DNA from: Pseudomonadota bacterium
Lineage (GTDB): Bacteria > Pseudomonadota > Alphaproteobacteria > Parvibaculales > Parvibaculaceae
Direction: 5' to 3'
NCBI GenBank assembly: GCA_021780275.1
Contig: JAJXZC010000668.1
Location: 1-6,485, forward strand
DNA length: 6,485 nucleotides
This document shows positions 1 through 6,117 of the stretch, piece by piece; the first letter of the stretch is position 1, and each line of letters begins with the position of its first letter. The notes beneath the pieces are model-generated. The model had not been told where the DNA came from and did no database searches. It saw only the letters and a list, made by a program, of their open reading frames with translations. The position numbers and the translations under genes were made by a program.

Positions 1-169
1 CGAAAAGGCCCGCCGCCTCGCGCGTGTGGAGATGTTCGGCCAGCACGCCGTCCTTGTACTGGACCGGCATGTCATAGCCCGCGAAAGGAACCATCTTCGC
101 GCCGAGCTCGATATGGAGCGCATGCAACGGGGTGACCTGAAGCGTCTCTTCGGAATGGGGAGCTGACAT
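1..169 (-). CDS. gcvT: Glycine cleavage system T-protein (aminomethyltransferase), N-terminal 56 residues, partial
   Basis: The protein begins [19 protein letters not shown] and continues into [18 protein letters not shown], then [16 protein letters not shown], where the window ends. The TPL-x2-LH opening, the [10 protein letters not shown] block and the [12 protein letters not shown] block are the classic N-terminus of GcvT. In the family, this cytosolic protein takes the aminomethyl group from the lipoylated H-protein, passes the one-carbon unit to tetrahydrofolate and releases ammonia. The ATG at 167-169 is preceded by a purine-rich GAGAGAGG stretch (173-180), which ends close to the start codon. 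Directly upstream lies a tandem glycine riboswitch, the usual regulator of gcv genes, which independently supports the call. The rest of the gene and any gcvH/gcvP neighbours are outside the window. Confidence 0.96.
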   Translation of the reverse strand, partial: MSAPHSEETLQVTPLHALHIELGAKMVPFAGYDMPVQYKDGVLAEHLHTREAAGLF

Positions 170-202
170 GGGCCTCTCTCGGTTGCACGCGAATCATCAA
201 GG

Positions 203-229
203 GCTGCCGTCCGGCGAAATGCCGGCAGC
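203..229 (-). promoter_or_regulatory. Putative expression-platform hairpin of the glycine riboswitch
   Basis: On the minus strand, GCTGCCG (229-223) pairs with CGGCAGC (209-203), giving a 7-bp stem with a 13-nt loop. The loop contains part of a second possible hairpin, CCGGC-ATTTC-GCCGG (225-211), which shares bases 223-225 and so cannot form together with the first. The element starts 5 nt after the second aptamer's P1 stem and ends about 23 nt before the gcvT ribosome-binding purines. No U-tract follows either stem, so an intrinsic terminator is not evident. Control of translation, or a Rho-dependent mechanism, is an inference. The pairing is visible in the sequence; the function is not proven. 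Confidence 0.5.
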
Positions 230-230
230 G

Positions 231-427
231 CCCCCTCTGTCGCGGAACCTGAGAGATTTCGCGGAACGGGAATAGAGACCCGCCGCTTACGCCCTTCGGT
301 GAGGCCCATCCGAGATTGGATGGCCTGCTTTCCAGAGATTCATCCCCCTGCGGTCCGGTTGCCTGAGAGTTTCCGGGGCGGTTGCTCCTTCGGCGCCGGA
401 CCTCGCGATCCGATCTCTCCCGCAGGG
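231..427 (-). promoter_or_regulatory. Tandem (two-aptamer) glycine riboswitch upstream of gcvT
   Basis: Read on the minus strand, two complete glycine aptamers lie head to tail. Aptamer 1 (about 427-346) has an 8-bp P1, CCCTGCGG (427-420) with CCGCAGGG (353-346). It then shows GGGAGAGA, GCCGAAGGAGCAA and ACTCTCAGGCAACCGGA, the conserved core blocks of the class. A short linker, GGATGAAT, leads into aptamer 2 (about 337-235). Aptamer 2 has P1 arms CTCTG (337-333) and CAGAG (239-235), a clear P3 hairpin (GGCCATCC with GGATGGGCC), CACCGAAGGGCGTAAGC, a long GCGGCGGG arm and ATCTCTCAGGTTCCGCGACAGAG. In the family, glycine binding turns on glycine cleavage genes, and the gcvT start follows directly here. 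The tandem arrangement with a short linker is the classical form. Confidence 0.95.
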
Positions 428-463
428 ATCATCTGTATGACGTTTGGCTTCAATCGGTGAAAC

Positions 464-508
464 CGGGGCCGATCATATGGAGGGGCCCGGTGGAGTCAAT
501 CGGCCCCG
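464..508. repeat. 10-bp perfect inverted repeat flanking the gcvT promoter
   Basis: CGGGGCCGAT (464-473) and ATCGGCCCCG (499-508) are exact reverse complements separated by 25 bp, so the arm centres are 35 bp apart. One arm overlaps the two downstream bases of the -10 box and the other overlaps the first base of the -35 box. A third partial copy, GGGGCCC (482-488), lies between them. The position is what a protein-binding dyad for a repressor or activator of the glycine cleavage operon would have. It could equally form a large-loop hairpin in RNA from the upstream gene. No regulator is identified. Confidence 0.5.
472..499 (-). promoter_or_regulatory. Promoter for the glycine riboswitch-gcvT transcript
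   Basis: On the minus strand, TTGACT (499-494) is followed after 16 bp by TATGAT (477-472). This matches the sigma-70 type -35/-10 consensus at 5 of 6 bases in each box. Transcription would start near 465, about 40 nt before the first aptamer, leaving room for the riboswitch leader. It is the best promoter match I see in the window. A perfect 10-bp inverted repeat touches both boxes (see the separate entry). The start point was predicted by eye only. Confidence 0.72.
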
Positions 509-543
509 TGAAAAACCCCAAAACGAATCGGAGTTTTCCACGG
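506..543 (-). terminator. 14-bp hairpin after the lipoprotein gene (3'-end structure or weak terminator)
   Basis: In minus-strand RNA, the 14-nt arm CCGTGGAAAACTCC (543-530) pairs over its full length with GGGGTTTTTCACGG (519-506), leaving a 10-nt loop. Twelve pairs are Watson-Crick and two are G-U. The G-U pairs would be A-C mismatches in plus-strand RNA, so the fold favours the lipoprotein transcript, whose stop codon is 22 nt upstream. A U-run is contained within the 3' arm rather than following the stem, so this is not a textbook intrinsic terminator. It may define or protect the mRNA 3' end. It abuts the gcvT promoter. Confidence 0.5.
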
Positions 544-565
544 AAATCGGCTTTTTCGGCTGTTT

Positions 566-1186
566 TCAGCGCAAAGGCGTCGTCGGAACCTTCTTGTTGT
601 AGTCGAGCTGTTCCTGGGTCAGCTGGAAGCCGACAATGACCTCATAATTGGCGCCGTTGATCTCGCCGCCGATGGGAATCGTCGTGTCCTCGACCGTCTT
701 GAGGAATTTCACCGTCCGGGCCGAGCCTTCAAAGGTGACCGGGATGTCGAGCGGCTTCTTGGTGACCATATAGCCGTTGCGCACGATGGCGACGAAGCCC
801 GGAATATTCGCCTCGCGTGAGGTGGCGGCAGGCCCCAGATCGACCGTGCCGTCGAAGGCGACGTTGACCGAGATTTCGGAGTTGTCGGAATCATATTCGC
901 ACTGGAGCGCGGATTTGCGGATTTCGGCGCGCAGAACCACGTCCGTCAGGTCCTTGCCGCGGCCATTGAAGAGCGTGACATGGTCCGCGCCGTCGAGAAC
1001 GCCGACCGTCGGGCAGGGCTTCGGCGCGTCCTTTTCGACGACGTCGACCGCTTCGTCGCTGCCACCGAACATGGAGCAACCGCCCAGCGCCAGCGGCATG
1101 ACGAGAAGCGCGGCGAGGCCGAGGCCCCGGACGGAGAAGACACCTGCATGGCGCGGAAGGCCGGTCGGTTCGATCGGAAACGGCAT
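566..1186 (-). CDS. Conserved alphaproteobacterial lipoprotein of unknown function
   Basis: This is a 206-residue protein with a lipoprotein signal. A positively charged n-region (arginines at 12 and 20) precedes the hydrophobic stretch GLGLAALLVMPLAL, then the lipobox LGGC with the lipidated cysteine at about residue 37. Residues +2/+3 are Ser and Met, not Asp, which by the E. coli rule suggests outer-membrane sorting; that rule may not transfer to this organism. The mature part carries two further cysteines (C58 in KPCPT and C96 in LQCEYD) that could form a disulfide. It is otherwise rich in beta-type alternation with no enzyme motif that I recognise. I have the impression of a family of similar alphaproteobacterial lipoproteins beginning CPxVxVL, but cannot name a domain. 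The n-region is long and the ATG lacks a clear ribosome-binding site, yet no in-frame start lies between it and the signal. The gene is divergent from ispH. Confidence 0.85.
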   Translation of the reverse strand: MPFPIEPTGLPRHAGVFSVRGLGLAALLVMPLALGGCSMFGGSDEAVDVVEKDAPKPCPTVGVLDGADHVTLFNGRGKDLTDVVLRAEIRKSALQCEYDSDNSEISVNVAFDGTVDLGPAATSREANIPGFVAIVRNGYMVTKKPLDIPVTFEGSARTVKFLKTVEDTTIPIGGEINGANYEVIVGFQLTQEQLDYNKKVPTTPLR

Positions 1187-1246
1187 CGTCGTGTCACTCG
1201 CTGGGTAAGGATGTGAAAGCCTCGCCTGCCGCCCATGCCCGGTTTC

Positions 1247-1276
1247 TTGACTTTCGCCGGGCGGACCCCTCTATTA
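1247..1276 (+). promoter_or_regulatory. Candidate promoter for the ispH-thrB-rnhA run
   Basis: TTGACT (1247-1252) matches the -35 consensus at 5 of 6 bases. It is followed after 18 bp by CTATTA (1271-1276), or after 19 bp by TATTAC (1272-1277), a fair -10 box. It sits in the 254-bp gap between the divergent lipoprotein and ispH genes and would give a leader of about 155 nt before the ispH start. The leader includes a small GCCGC-TTGAG-GCGGC hairpin (1334-1348). The -35 is good but the spacing is slightly long, so this remains tentative. I found no convincing promoter for the lipoprotein gene in the same gap. Confidence 0.4.
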
Positions 1277-1440
1277 CCGGCAGAGAAGACCCCCGAAAGC
1301 CTTGCTTTTCAGATGGTTAGGCAGGTCAACAGGGCCGCTTGAGGCGGCGCGGGCACTTTATCGAAGTGTCGGCGAAGCCACAAGCAGGGGGCCGGAGCGC
1401 TCACCGCGCCCGGGCGGCCTCACGAGACAAGCACGTCCCC

Positions 1441-2409
1441 ATGAGCACGACCATGACCGAGCGAGCCCCGAAGCCGAAGTTGACGCTGATCCTCGCCTCG
1501 CCCCGCGGCTTCTGCGCGGGCGTGGACCGGGCGATCCAGATCGTCGAAACGGCGATCGAGAAATTCGGCCCGCCCGTCTATGTGCGCCATGAGATCGTGC
1601 ATAACCGCTTCGTCGTGGAAACGCTGGAACGCAAGGGCGCGATCTTTGTCGAGGAGCTGGACGAGGTGCCTGAAGGCGCGCGCGTCATATTCTCTGCGCA
1701 TGGCGTACCGAAATCCGTGCCCGAGGCTGCAAAGGCCCGCGAGCTCATCTATTTCGATGCCACCTGCCCCCTCGTCTCCAAGGTCCATGTCGAGGCAGAG
1801 CGCCACCATGAGCGCGGCCTCGACATCATCCTGATCGGCCATGCAGGCCACCCCGAAGTCATCGGCACCATGGGCCAGTTGCCCGAGGGCGCCGTGCGCC
1901 TGGTGGAGACGCTGGCTGACGCGGAAGCCTTCGAGCCCCGCGATCCGGCAAAGCTCGCCTTCGTCACACAGACGACGCTTTCGATCGACGACACGGCGGA
2001 AATCGTCGCCGTGCTGCGCCGGCGCTTTCCCGGAATTGTCGGTCCACACAAGGAAGACATCTGCTACGCGACGACAAACCGGCAGGAAGCGGTGAAGGCC
2101 ATCGCGCCGCGCGCCGACGCGGTCATCGTCATCGGCGCGCCGAATTCCTCGAACTCGATGCGCCTCGTCGAAGTGGCCGAACGCTCGGGCTGCGCCAAAT
2201 CCATGCTGGTGCAGCGTGCCGCCGATATCGACTGGGCTGCGCTTGGGCATCCGCGCACCGTAGGCCTCACCGCCGGAGCCAGCGCGCCCGATGTGCTGGT
2301 CGATGAAGTCATCGCCGCTTTCCGCGAACATTTCGACGTGACGGTCGAAGATGTGGAAGCCGCCCGCGAATCCGTGCAGTTCAAGCTGCCCCGCGCCCTC
2401 GCCGGCTGA
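1441..2409 (+). CDS. ispH: 4-hydroxy-3-methylbut-2-enyl diphosphate reductase (IspH/LytB)
   Basis: IspH performs the last step of the MEP pathway, reductively converting HMBPP to isopentenyl and dimethylallyl diphosphate using a [4Fe-4S] cluster. The three cluster cysteines are present: C25 in [12 protein letters not shown]109 in [11 protein letters not shown] and C208 in [11 protein letters not shown]. Substrate-site residues are also present: H54 (EIVHNRF), H87 (SAHGVPKS), H137 and E139 ([11 protein letters not shown]), the [10 protein letters not shown] loop, and S236/S237/N238 in [11 protein letters not shown]. At 322 residues it has the usual length. I chose the ATG at 1441, giving the N-terminus [23 protein letters not shown] 1453 is possible. 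The frame stays open upstream to a TTG at 1339, but that would add an unusual basic leader. It heads a run with thrB, 14 bp downstream. Confidence 0.97.
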   Translation: MSTTMTERAPKPKLTLILASPRGFCAGVDRAIQIVETAIEKFGPPVYVRHEIVHNRFVVETLERKGAIFVEELDEVPEGARVIFSAHGVPKSVPEAAKARELIYFDATCPLVSKVHVEAERHHERGLDIILIGHAGHPEVIGTMGQLPEGAVRLVETLADAEAFEPRDPAKLAFVTQTTLSIDDTAEIVAVLRRRFPGIVGPHKEDICYATTNRQEAVKAIAPRADAVIVIGAPNSSNSMRLVEVAERSGCAKSMLVQRAADIDWAALGHPRTVGLTAGASAPDVLVDEVIAAFREHFDVTVEDVEAARESVQFKLPRALAG

Positions 2410-2423
2410 CAGGAATCTCTCGA

Positions 2424-3386
2424 ATGGCTGTTTACACGGAAGTCGACGACGACGAGCTCGAAGCTTTTCTCGCCACCTATGACATTGGCGAGCTGCGCTC
2501 CTACAAGGGCATCGCGGAAGGCGTCGAGAATTCGAACTTCCTGCTTCATACGACGGCGGGCACCTATCTGCTGACGCTTTATGAAAAGCGCGTCGCGCCC
2601 GAAGACCTGCCTTTCTTCCTTGGGCTGATGAACCATGTCGCCTCGAAGGGGATCGCCTGCCCCGTGCCGATCCGCGACCGCAAGGGCGAGATGCTGGGCA
2701 AGCTCGCCGGGCGCCCGGCTGCCATTGTCAGCTTTCTCGAAGGGCTCTCGGTCCGCAAGCCGCAGCCGAAGCATTGCGCGGAACTGGGCGCAGGACTCGC
2801 ACGGTTCCACCTCGCCGGCGCTGATTTTCCGCTGCGCCGCGCCAATGCGCTGACCGTGTCCGGCTGGCGTCCGCTTTTCGAGGCGAGCCGCGCCCGCGCC
2901 GACGAAGTGTCGCGCGGACTTGCCGCCGAGCTTGCCGACGAGCTTTCGACGCTCGAAGCGAGCTGGCCGCATGATCTGCCGCAGGGCATCGTCCATGCCG
3001 ATCTCTTTCCTGACAATGTCTTCTTCATCGGTGAGAAGCTTTCGGGTCTCATCGACTTCTATTTCGCCTGCAAAGACGCGCCCGCCTATGACCTGGCCAT
3101 CTGCCTGAACGCCTGGTGCTTCGAGCATGATGGTTCGTTCAACATCACCAAGGCCCGCGCGCTGACGCAGGCCTATAATCAGGTCCGCCCGCTCGACGCG
3201 GCGGAGCTTGCGGCGCTGCCCCTGCTCGCGCGCGGCAGCGCCATGCGCTTCCTGCTGACGCGGCTTTACGACTGGCTCCATCATCCGCCGGGCGCGCTCG
3301 TCAAACCGAAGAATCCGCTCGAATATCTCAAGCGCCTGCGCTTCCACCGCAGCCTTTCCTCGCCCGCTGCCTACGGCCTCGACTGA
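2424..3386 (+). CDS. thrB: Homoserine kinase, type II (APH/kinase fold)
   Basis: This protein phosphorylates L-homoserine with ATP to O-phosphohomoserine, the step before threonine synthase, in the cytosol. The 320 residues match the kinase-fold ThrB common in proteobacteria, not the GHMP-fold enzyme of E. coli. Visible blocks are [13 protein letters not shown] (29-41), [10 protein letters not shown] with the nucleotide-site lysine at about K55, the FLEGLSV hinge (104-110), the catalytic loop HADLFPDN (H191, D193, N198) and the metal-binding IDFYFAC (D211). The C-terminal helices [19 protein letters not shown] are typical of the family. The start has an AGGAA ribosome-binding site at 2411-2415, 8 nt upstream. 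It follows ispH by 14 bp and its TGA overlaps the rnhA ATG by one base (TGATG at 3384-3388), so translational coupling is likely. Confidence 0.96.
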   Translation: MAVYTEVDDDELEAFLATYDIGELRSYKGIAEGVENSNFLLHTTAGTYLLTLYEKRVAPEDLPFFLGLMNHVASKGIACPVPIRDRKGEMLGKLAGRPAAIVSFLEGLSVRKPQPKHCAELGAGLARFHLAGADFPLRRANALTVSGWRPLFEASRARADEVSRGLAAELADELSTLEASWPHDLPQGIVHADLFPDNVFFIGEKLSGLIDFYFACKDAPAYDLAICLNAWCFEHDGSFNITKARALTQAYNQVRPLDAAELAALPLLARGSAMRFLLTRLYDWLHHPPGALVKPKNPLEYLKRLRFHRSLSSPAAYGLD

Positions 3387-3838
3387 TGACAACCCACGAG
3401 ACGATCGAGATTTATACGGATGGCGCCTGCTCCGGCAATCCGGGGCCGGGCGGCTGGGGCGCGCTGCTGCGCTACAAGGGCGTCGAGAAGGAAATCTGCG
3501 GCGGCGAAAAGCTGACGACGAACAACCGCATGGAGCTGATGGCCGCGATCATGGCGCTCGAGGCGCTGAAGCGTGAATCTCATGCACGGCTTCACACGGA
3601 CTCAGTCTATCTGCGCGACGGCATCACCAAGTGGATTCACAACTGGAAGCGCAATGGTTGGCGCACGGCTGACAAGAAGCCCGTCAAGAACGCCGAGCTG
3701 TGGCAGCGCCTCGAACTGGCGCTTGAAACGCATGACGTCAGCTTTCACTGGGTGAAGGGCCATGCGGGCCATGACGGAAACGAACGCGCGGACGAACTCG
3801 CCCGGCGCGGCATGGAGCCCTATCAAAAGGGCAAATGA
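3386..3838 (+). CDS. rnhA: Ribonuclease HI
   Basis: RNase HI cleaves the RNA strand of RNA-DNA hybrids, removing R-loops and primer remnants. At 150 residues it has normal bacterial length. The carboxylate active site is complete: D12 ([16 protein letters not shown]), E50 (NNRMELMAA), D72 ([11 protein letters not shown]) and D136 ([11 protein letters not shown]), with the mobile-loop histidine H126 in WVKGHAGH. The basic protrusion [20 protein letters not shown] is present, as in the E. coli enzyme. There is no N-terminal hybrid-binding domain. Its ATG overlaps the thrB stop by one base, and no separate ribosome-binding site is obvious inside the thrB end, which supports coupling. A terminator hairpin begins 12 bp after the stop. 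Confidence 0.98.
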   Translation: MTTHETIEIYTDGACSGNPGPGGWGALLRYKGVEKEICGGEKLTTNNRMELMAAIMALEALKRESHARLHTDSVYLRDGITKWIHNWKRNGWRTADKKPVKNAELWQRLELALETHDVSFHWVKGHAGHDGNERADELARRGMEPYQKGK

Positions 3839-3850
3839 AATCCGAAAACA

Positions 3851-3877
3851 AAAGGGCCTCGCGATGCAAGGCCCTTT
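3851..3877. terminator. Bidirectional intrinsic terminator between rnhA and the peroxiredoxin gene
   Basis: AAAGGGCCT (3851-3859) and AGGCCCTTT (3869-3877) form a perfect 9-bp stem with a 9-nt loop. On the minus strand, the stem's closing T bases continue into TGTTTTC, a good U-rich tract for ending the peroxiredoxin transcript. On the plus strand, the tract TTTCGCATTTC is weaker but serviceable for ending ispH-thrB-rnhA. The element sits in the 58-bp gap between two convergent genes, where a shared terminator is expected. Confidence 0.88.
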
Positions 3878-3896
3878 CGCATTTCTGCCGAACGCT

Positions 3897-4382
3897 TCAG
3901 ATCTGCGTCAGGATATTCTCAGCGCCCGAAACCTTCGCCTCGCCGGGGTTCGGCTCCTTGTTGAGCGACTTCACAACGCCGTCATCGACAAGCATCGAGT
4001 AGCGCAGGCTGCGCGTGCCCATGCCGAAGCCCGAACCGTCGAAGTCGAGACCGAGCTTCTTCGTCAGCTCGCCGTTGCCGTCGCCGAGCATCGTCACCTT
4101 GTCGCCCGCGCCCTGCACCTTGCCCCAGGCGCCCATGACGAAAGCGTCGTTGACGGAGAGGCAGACGATCTCGTCCACGCCCTTCGCCTTGATCTCGTCG
4201 GCCTTCTGAATGAAGCCCGGCAGATGCTGGTTCGAGCAGGTCGGCGTGAAGGCGCCCGGAAGCGCAAAGACGACGACCTTGCGGCCCTTGAAGAGATCGG
4301 CGGTCTTGACCGGCACCGGCCCCTTTTCGGTGAGCTTCATCAGCGTGACGTCCGGGATATGTTCTCCGACGTTGATGGTCAT
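3897..4382 (-). CDS. Peroxiredoxin, Prx5/PrxII subfamily (AhpC/TSA superfamily)
   Basis: This is a thiol peroxidase that reduces H2O2 and organic hydroperoxides. The 161-residue protein has the thioredoxin-like Prx5 fold order. The active-site block PGAFTPTCSNQHLPGF carries the peroxidatic cysteine C49 with its conserved threonine and proline, and TRSLRYSML supplies the active-site arginines (R124, R127). A second cysteine, C74 (EIVCLSVNDAF), is at the position typical of PrxII. The distant resolving cysteine of human PRDX5 near the C-terminus is replaced by serine/glycine (KVSGAENIL). Recycling by glutaredoxin or thioredoxin, as in plant PrxII, is therefore the likely mode. The reading frame extends to a TTG at 4394, but the ATG at 4382 has GGAGG 5 nt upstream and gives the standard MTINVGEHIPD start. 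It lies 123 bp downstream of, and codirectional with, the DsbD-domain gene. Confidence 0.94.
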   Translation of the reverse strand: MTINVGEHIPDVTLMKLTEKGPVPVKTADLFKGRKVVVFALPGAFTPTCSNQHLPGFIQKADEIKAKGVDEIVCLSVNDAFVMGAWGKVQGAGDKVTMLGDGNGELTKKLGLDFDGSGFGMGTRSLRYSMLVDDGVVKSLNKEPNPGEAKVSGAENILTQI

Positions 4383-4387
4383 TCCTG

Positions 4388-4392
4388 CCTCC
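4388..4392 (-). promoter_or_regulatory. Ribosome-binding site deciding the peroxiredoxin start
   Basis: A perfect GGAGG on the minus strand ends 5 nt before the ATG at 4382-4380. A TTG at 4394-4392 would overlap the GGAGG itself, so the ATG is the start to use. Confidence 0.8.
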
Positions 4393-4482
4393 AATGTTTG
4401 TGGCGCGCCTTATGGGGCCCGCGGTTCGGCGGGCATTAAAGCCGCATTCGCGGCCTGCCGCCAGTCGGTGATGAAACCGTCC

Positions 4483-4500
4483 GCTCACGAAGCCGTGAGC
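4483..4500 (-). terminator. Stem-loop directly after the DsbD-domain gene
   Basis: GCTCACG (4500-4494) and CGTGAGC (4489-4483) form a perfect 7-bp stem with a GCTT tetraloop, starting 5 nt after the stop codon of the DsbD-domain gene. The bases that follow (GGACGGTTTC) have only a short, delayed T-run, so complete termination is doubtful. It may only attenuate transcription or stabilise the 3' end, leaving some read-through into the peroxiredoxin gene. No strong peroxiredoxin promoter is visible in the 123-bp gap. Confidence 0.45.
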
Positions 4501-4505
4501 ATGGC

Positions 4506-5336
4506 TCACTCGACGGAACGCACAGCCTCGATGGCGGTATCCGGGCCCGACAAGGTGAGCTTGATCCGAGCGCCCCTGAGCGCTGCGCCCTTGAGCGTCG
4601 CGCCCTTGGTCGCTTCGAAGGGGACGGCATATTCGATCGTCGCGCCCACCCTTACCGCCTGCGGCTTCCCGAACCATGTACCTGACGGTCCCTCGACAAT
4701 GAGCTGCGGTGCCTCGCCCGTCGCCTTGTAGGCGACCTTGAGCATGGCGCCGTCCAAACGCGCGGAGAGGATCGAAGGATCGGCGGGCTCGGCCGGAACG
4801 CGCGCGAGATAGCGGCGAATGCGTTCCATGTCGGGTGTCGGCGATCCATCCGGCGAGACAGGAATGGAAAGGTTCAATTCCGCCTTGCCCGGTACGCAGA
4901 TATTCGCGCAGACGCCGTAGGAAAACGTCAGCGCCAGCATGACCGGCTTCGCCGGGTTCTTCGCTGTGACGAGAAGCGGCCAGATCACTTCCCCGGCGTA
5001 ACCGAAAGTCGAATCCCCCGGCGCGTCGAAGCGCTGCGGCGCGGGCCAGCGCAGATCGACCGACGCCACGTTGCGCGATGCTGACCAGTCGAATTTCGGC
5101 GCGAATCCCGAATCGCCGGGTATGCGCCAATAGGTGTGCCAGCCCTCCCGCATCTCCATTCGAAGGCCCGCGAGGAACGGCTCCGCGCCATGTCCTGTCG
5201 CGCCTGCAATCAGTTGCAACCGCACAGGCTCGCTCGCATCGTCGGCCCTCGCGGGCAAGATGCCGAATAGCAGAAAAATGGCGGCAATCCGCGCCGCGGC
5301 GATCGACAGTCCCGCTCTGGTCATGGCCATGTTCAT
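4506..5336 (-). CDS. Exported protein with DsbD/DsbC N-terminal-like domain (thiol-disulfide family)
   Basis: This is a 276-residue periplasmic protein. It starts MNMAMTRAGLSIAAAR, then has the hydrophobic segment IAAIFLLFGIL and a Sec signal-peptidase site after ARA (about residue 31). The mature part resembles the beta-sandwich N-terminal domain of DsbD: EMREGWHTYWRIPGDSGFAP (61-80), a YAGEVIWPLLV strand, and SYGVCANICVPGKAEL (139-154) with cysteines C143 and C147. These are spaced CxxxC and would be the redox pair. The transmembrane and C-terminal thioredoxin domains of full-length DsbD are absent. It may accept or donate electrons to an unseen membrane partner; this is inference. Start choice: the frame is open to 5492, but that extension is not signal-like and overlaps the yqgE start. 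ATGs at 5336, 5330 and 5324 all keep the signal peptide. Downstream neighbour is the peroxiredoxin. Confidence 0.85.
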   Translation of the reverse strand: MNMAMTRAGLSIAAARIAAIFLLFGILPARADDASEPVRLQLIAGATGHGAEPFLAGLRMEMREGWHTYWRIPGDSGFAPKFDWSASRNVASVDLRWPAPQRFDAPGDSTFGYAGEVIWPLLVTAKNPAKPVMLALTFSYGVCANICVPGKAELNLSIPVSPDGSPTPDMERIRRYLARVPAEPADPSILSARLDGAMLKVAYKATGEAPQLIVEGPSGTWFGKPQAVRVGATIEYAVPFEATKGATLKGAALRGARIKLTLSGPDTAIEAVRSVE

Positions 5337-5490
5337 ATCCCGCAATACCGTCCGTAATGATATGGCAACGTTGCTCGACACGGCCAGCGCCATGTCGCGC
5401 GGGATTCTCGCGTGACATCTGCTGCGTGAGGGTTGAGAATATTTACACGAGGCATTGAGAACGGCGCGGCCAAGCCCAAGTAGATTTCGC

Positions 5491-6111
5491 ATGAGCCAGA
5501 TTTCGCCACCTCTGACCTATAAGCCCGGCGTGGAAGGTTTCCTCGAGGGCAAAATGCTGATCGCGATGCCGCAGATCGGCGATGATCGTTTTGAGCGCAC
5601 TGTCATCTATCTCTGCGTGCACAATCCCGAAGGCGCGATGGGGATCGTGGTCAACAAGCCCGCGCCTAACATCACCCTTCCCGATCTGCTCGACCAGCTC
5701 GCCATCCCCGTGCCCAGCGAAAGCCCGCTGCGCGGTTCGGGCAAGACAACCTGCCCGGTGCTTGTCGGCGGCCCTGTCGAGGCGGGACGCGGCTTCGTTC
5801 TGCACACGCAGGATTATTTCTCTGAGGATTCGACGCTGCCGGTGGACGAGGATGTGGGCCTTACCGCAAGCCTCGACATTCTGCGCGCCATCGCTCGCGG
5901 CAGAGGCCCGAGCCGCGCCCTTCTTGCGCTCGGCTATGCGGGCTGGGCACCGGGCCAGCTCGAAGCCGAAATTCAGGCCAATGGCTGGCTCCATTGCGAT
6001 CCGGACCCGGAGCTTCTCTTCGGCATCAATCTTGATCGGAAATATTATTCCGCCCTGTCGAAGATCGGCATCGACCTGTCGCTATTGTCCGGCGAGGCGG
6101 GACACGCCTGA
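5491..6111 (+). CDS. yqgE: YqgE/AlgH family protein (UPF0301, DUF179)
   Basis: The 206 residues contain all hallmark blocks of the family: [20 protein letters not shown] (22-41), [10 protein letters not shown] (48-57), [19 protein letters not shown] (88-106), [17 protein letters not shown] (145-161) and the C-terminal ELLFG...[10 protein letters not shown]...GHA. It has no signal peptide and is presumably cytosolic. The molecular role is not established; the Pseudomonas homologue AlgH was linked to alginate regulation. I use the ATG at 5491; a TTG at 5455 would add a 12-residue arginine-rich leader not seen in the family. The 154-bp gap to the divergent DsbD-domain gene must carry both promoters. 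An AT-rich patch at 5436-5446 (TATTTA at 5440) is a possible -10, without a good -35. The stop codon is 6 bp from that of the convergent EAL gene. Confidence 0.95.
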   Translation: MSQISPPLTYKPGVEGFLEGKMLIAMPQIGDDRFERTVIYLCVHNPEGAMGIVVNKPAPNITLPDLLDQLAIPVPSESPLRGSGKTTCPVLVGGPVEAGRGFVLHTQDYFSEDSTLPVDEDVGLTASLDILRAIARGRGPSRALLALGYAGWAPGQLEAEIQANGWLHCDPDPELLFGINLDRKYYSALSKIGIDLSLLSGEAGHA

Positions 6112-6117
6112 ACGGGT

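Noticed and set aside
1339..1440. 34-residue N-terminal extension of ispH from a TTG
   Set aside because: It would be an arginine-rich leader absent from the family; ATG 1441 gives the normal length. The candidate promoter lies upstream either way.
1420..2331. 303-residue open frame antisense to ispH
   Set aside because: It is the mirror of a GC-rich gene with unmistakable IspH motifs; its composition is arginine/aspartate/histidine-rich with no family resemblance.
231..2424. Link between the glycine riboswitch and threonine synthesis (thrB) as a regulon
   Set aside because: The riboswitch lies on the opposite strand, downstream of a divergent lipoprotein gene, and can only act on gcvT here.
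2064..3392. 442-residue open frame antisense to thrB and the end of ispH
   Set aside because: Shadow frame of well-identified genes; low-complexity charged sequence typical of GC-rich antisense frames.
3982..5418. 478-residue minus-strand open frame running through both the peroxiredoxin and DsbD-domain genes
   Set aside because: Same strand but a different frame; it is arginine/glycine-rich and crosses the intergenic hairpin, while the alternative frames carry real motifs and start signals.
5433..5461. Direct repeat TTGAGAA at 5433-5439 and 5455-5461, 22 bp apart
   Set aside because: Two helical turns is suggestive of an operator, but a 7-mer pair in one short region is not significant alone and no promoter is clearly placed around it.
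5337..5492. N-terminal extension of the DsbD-domain protein
   Set aside because: It would bury the Sec signal peptide internally and overlap the yqgE start; ATG 5336 or the two ATGs just after it are better.
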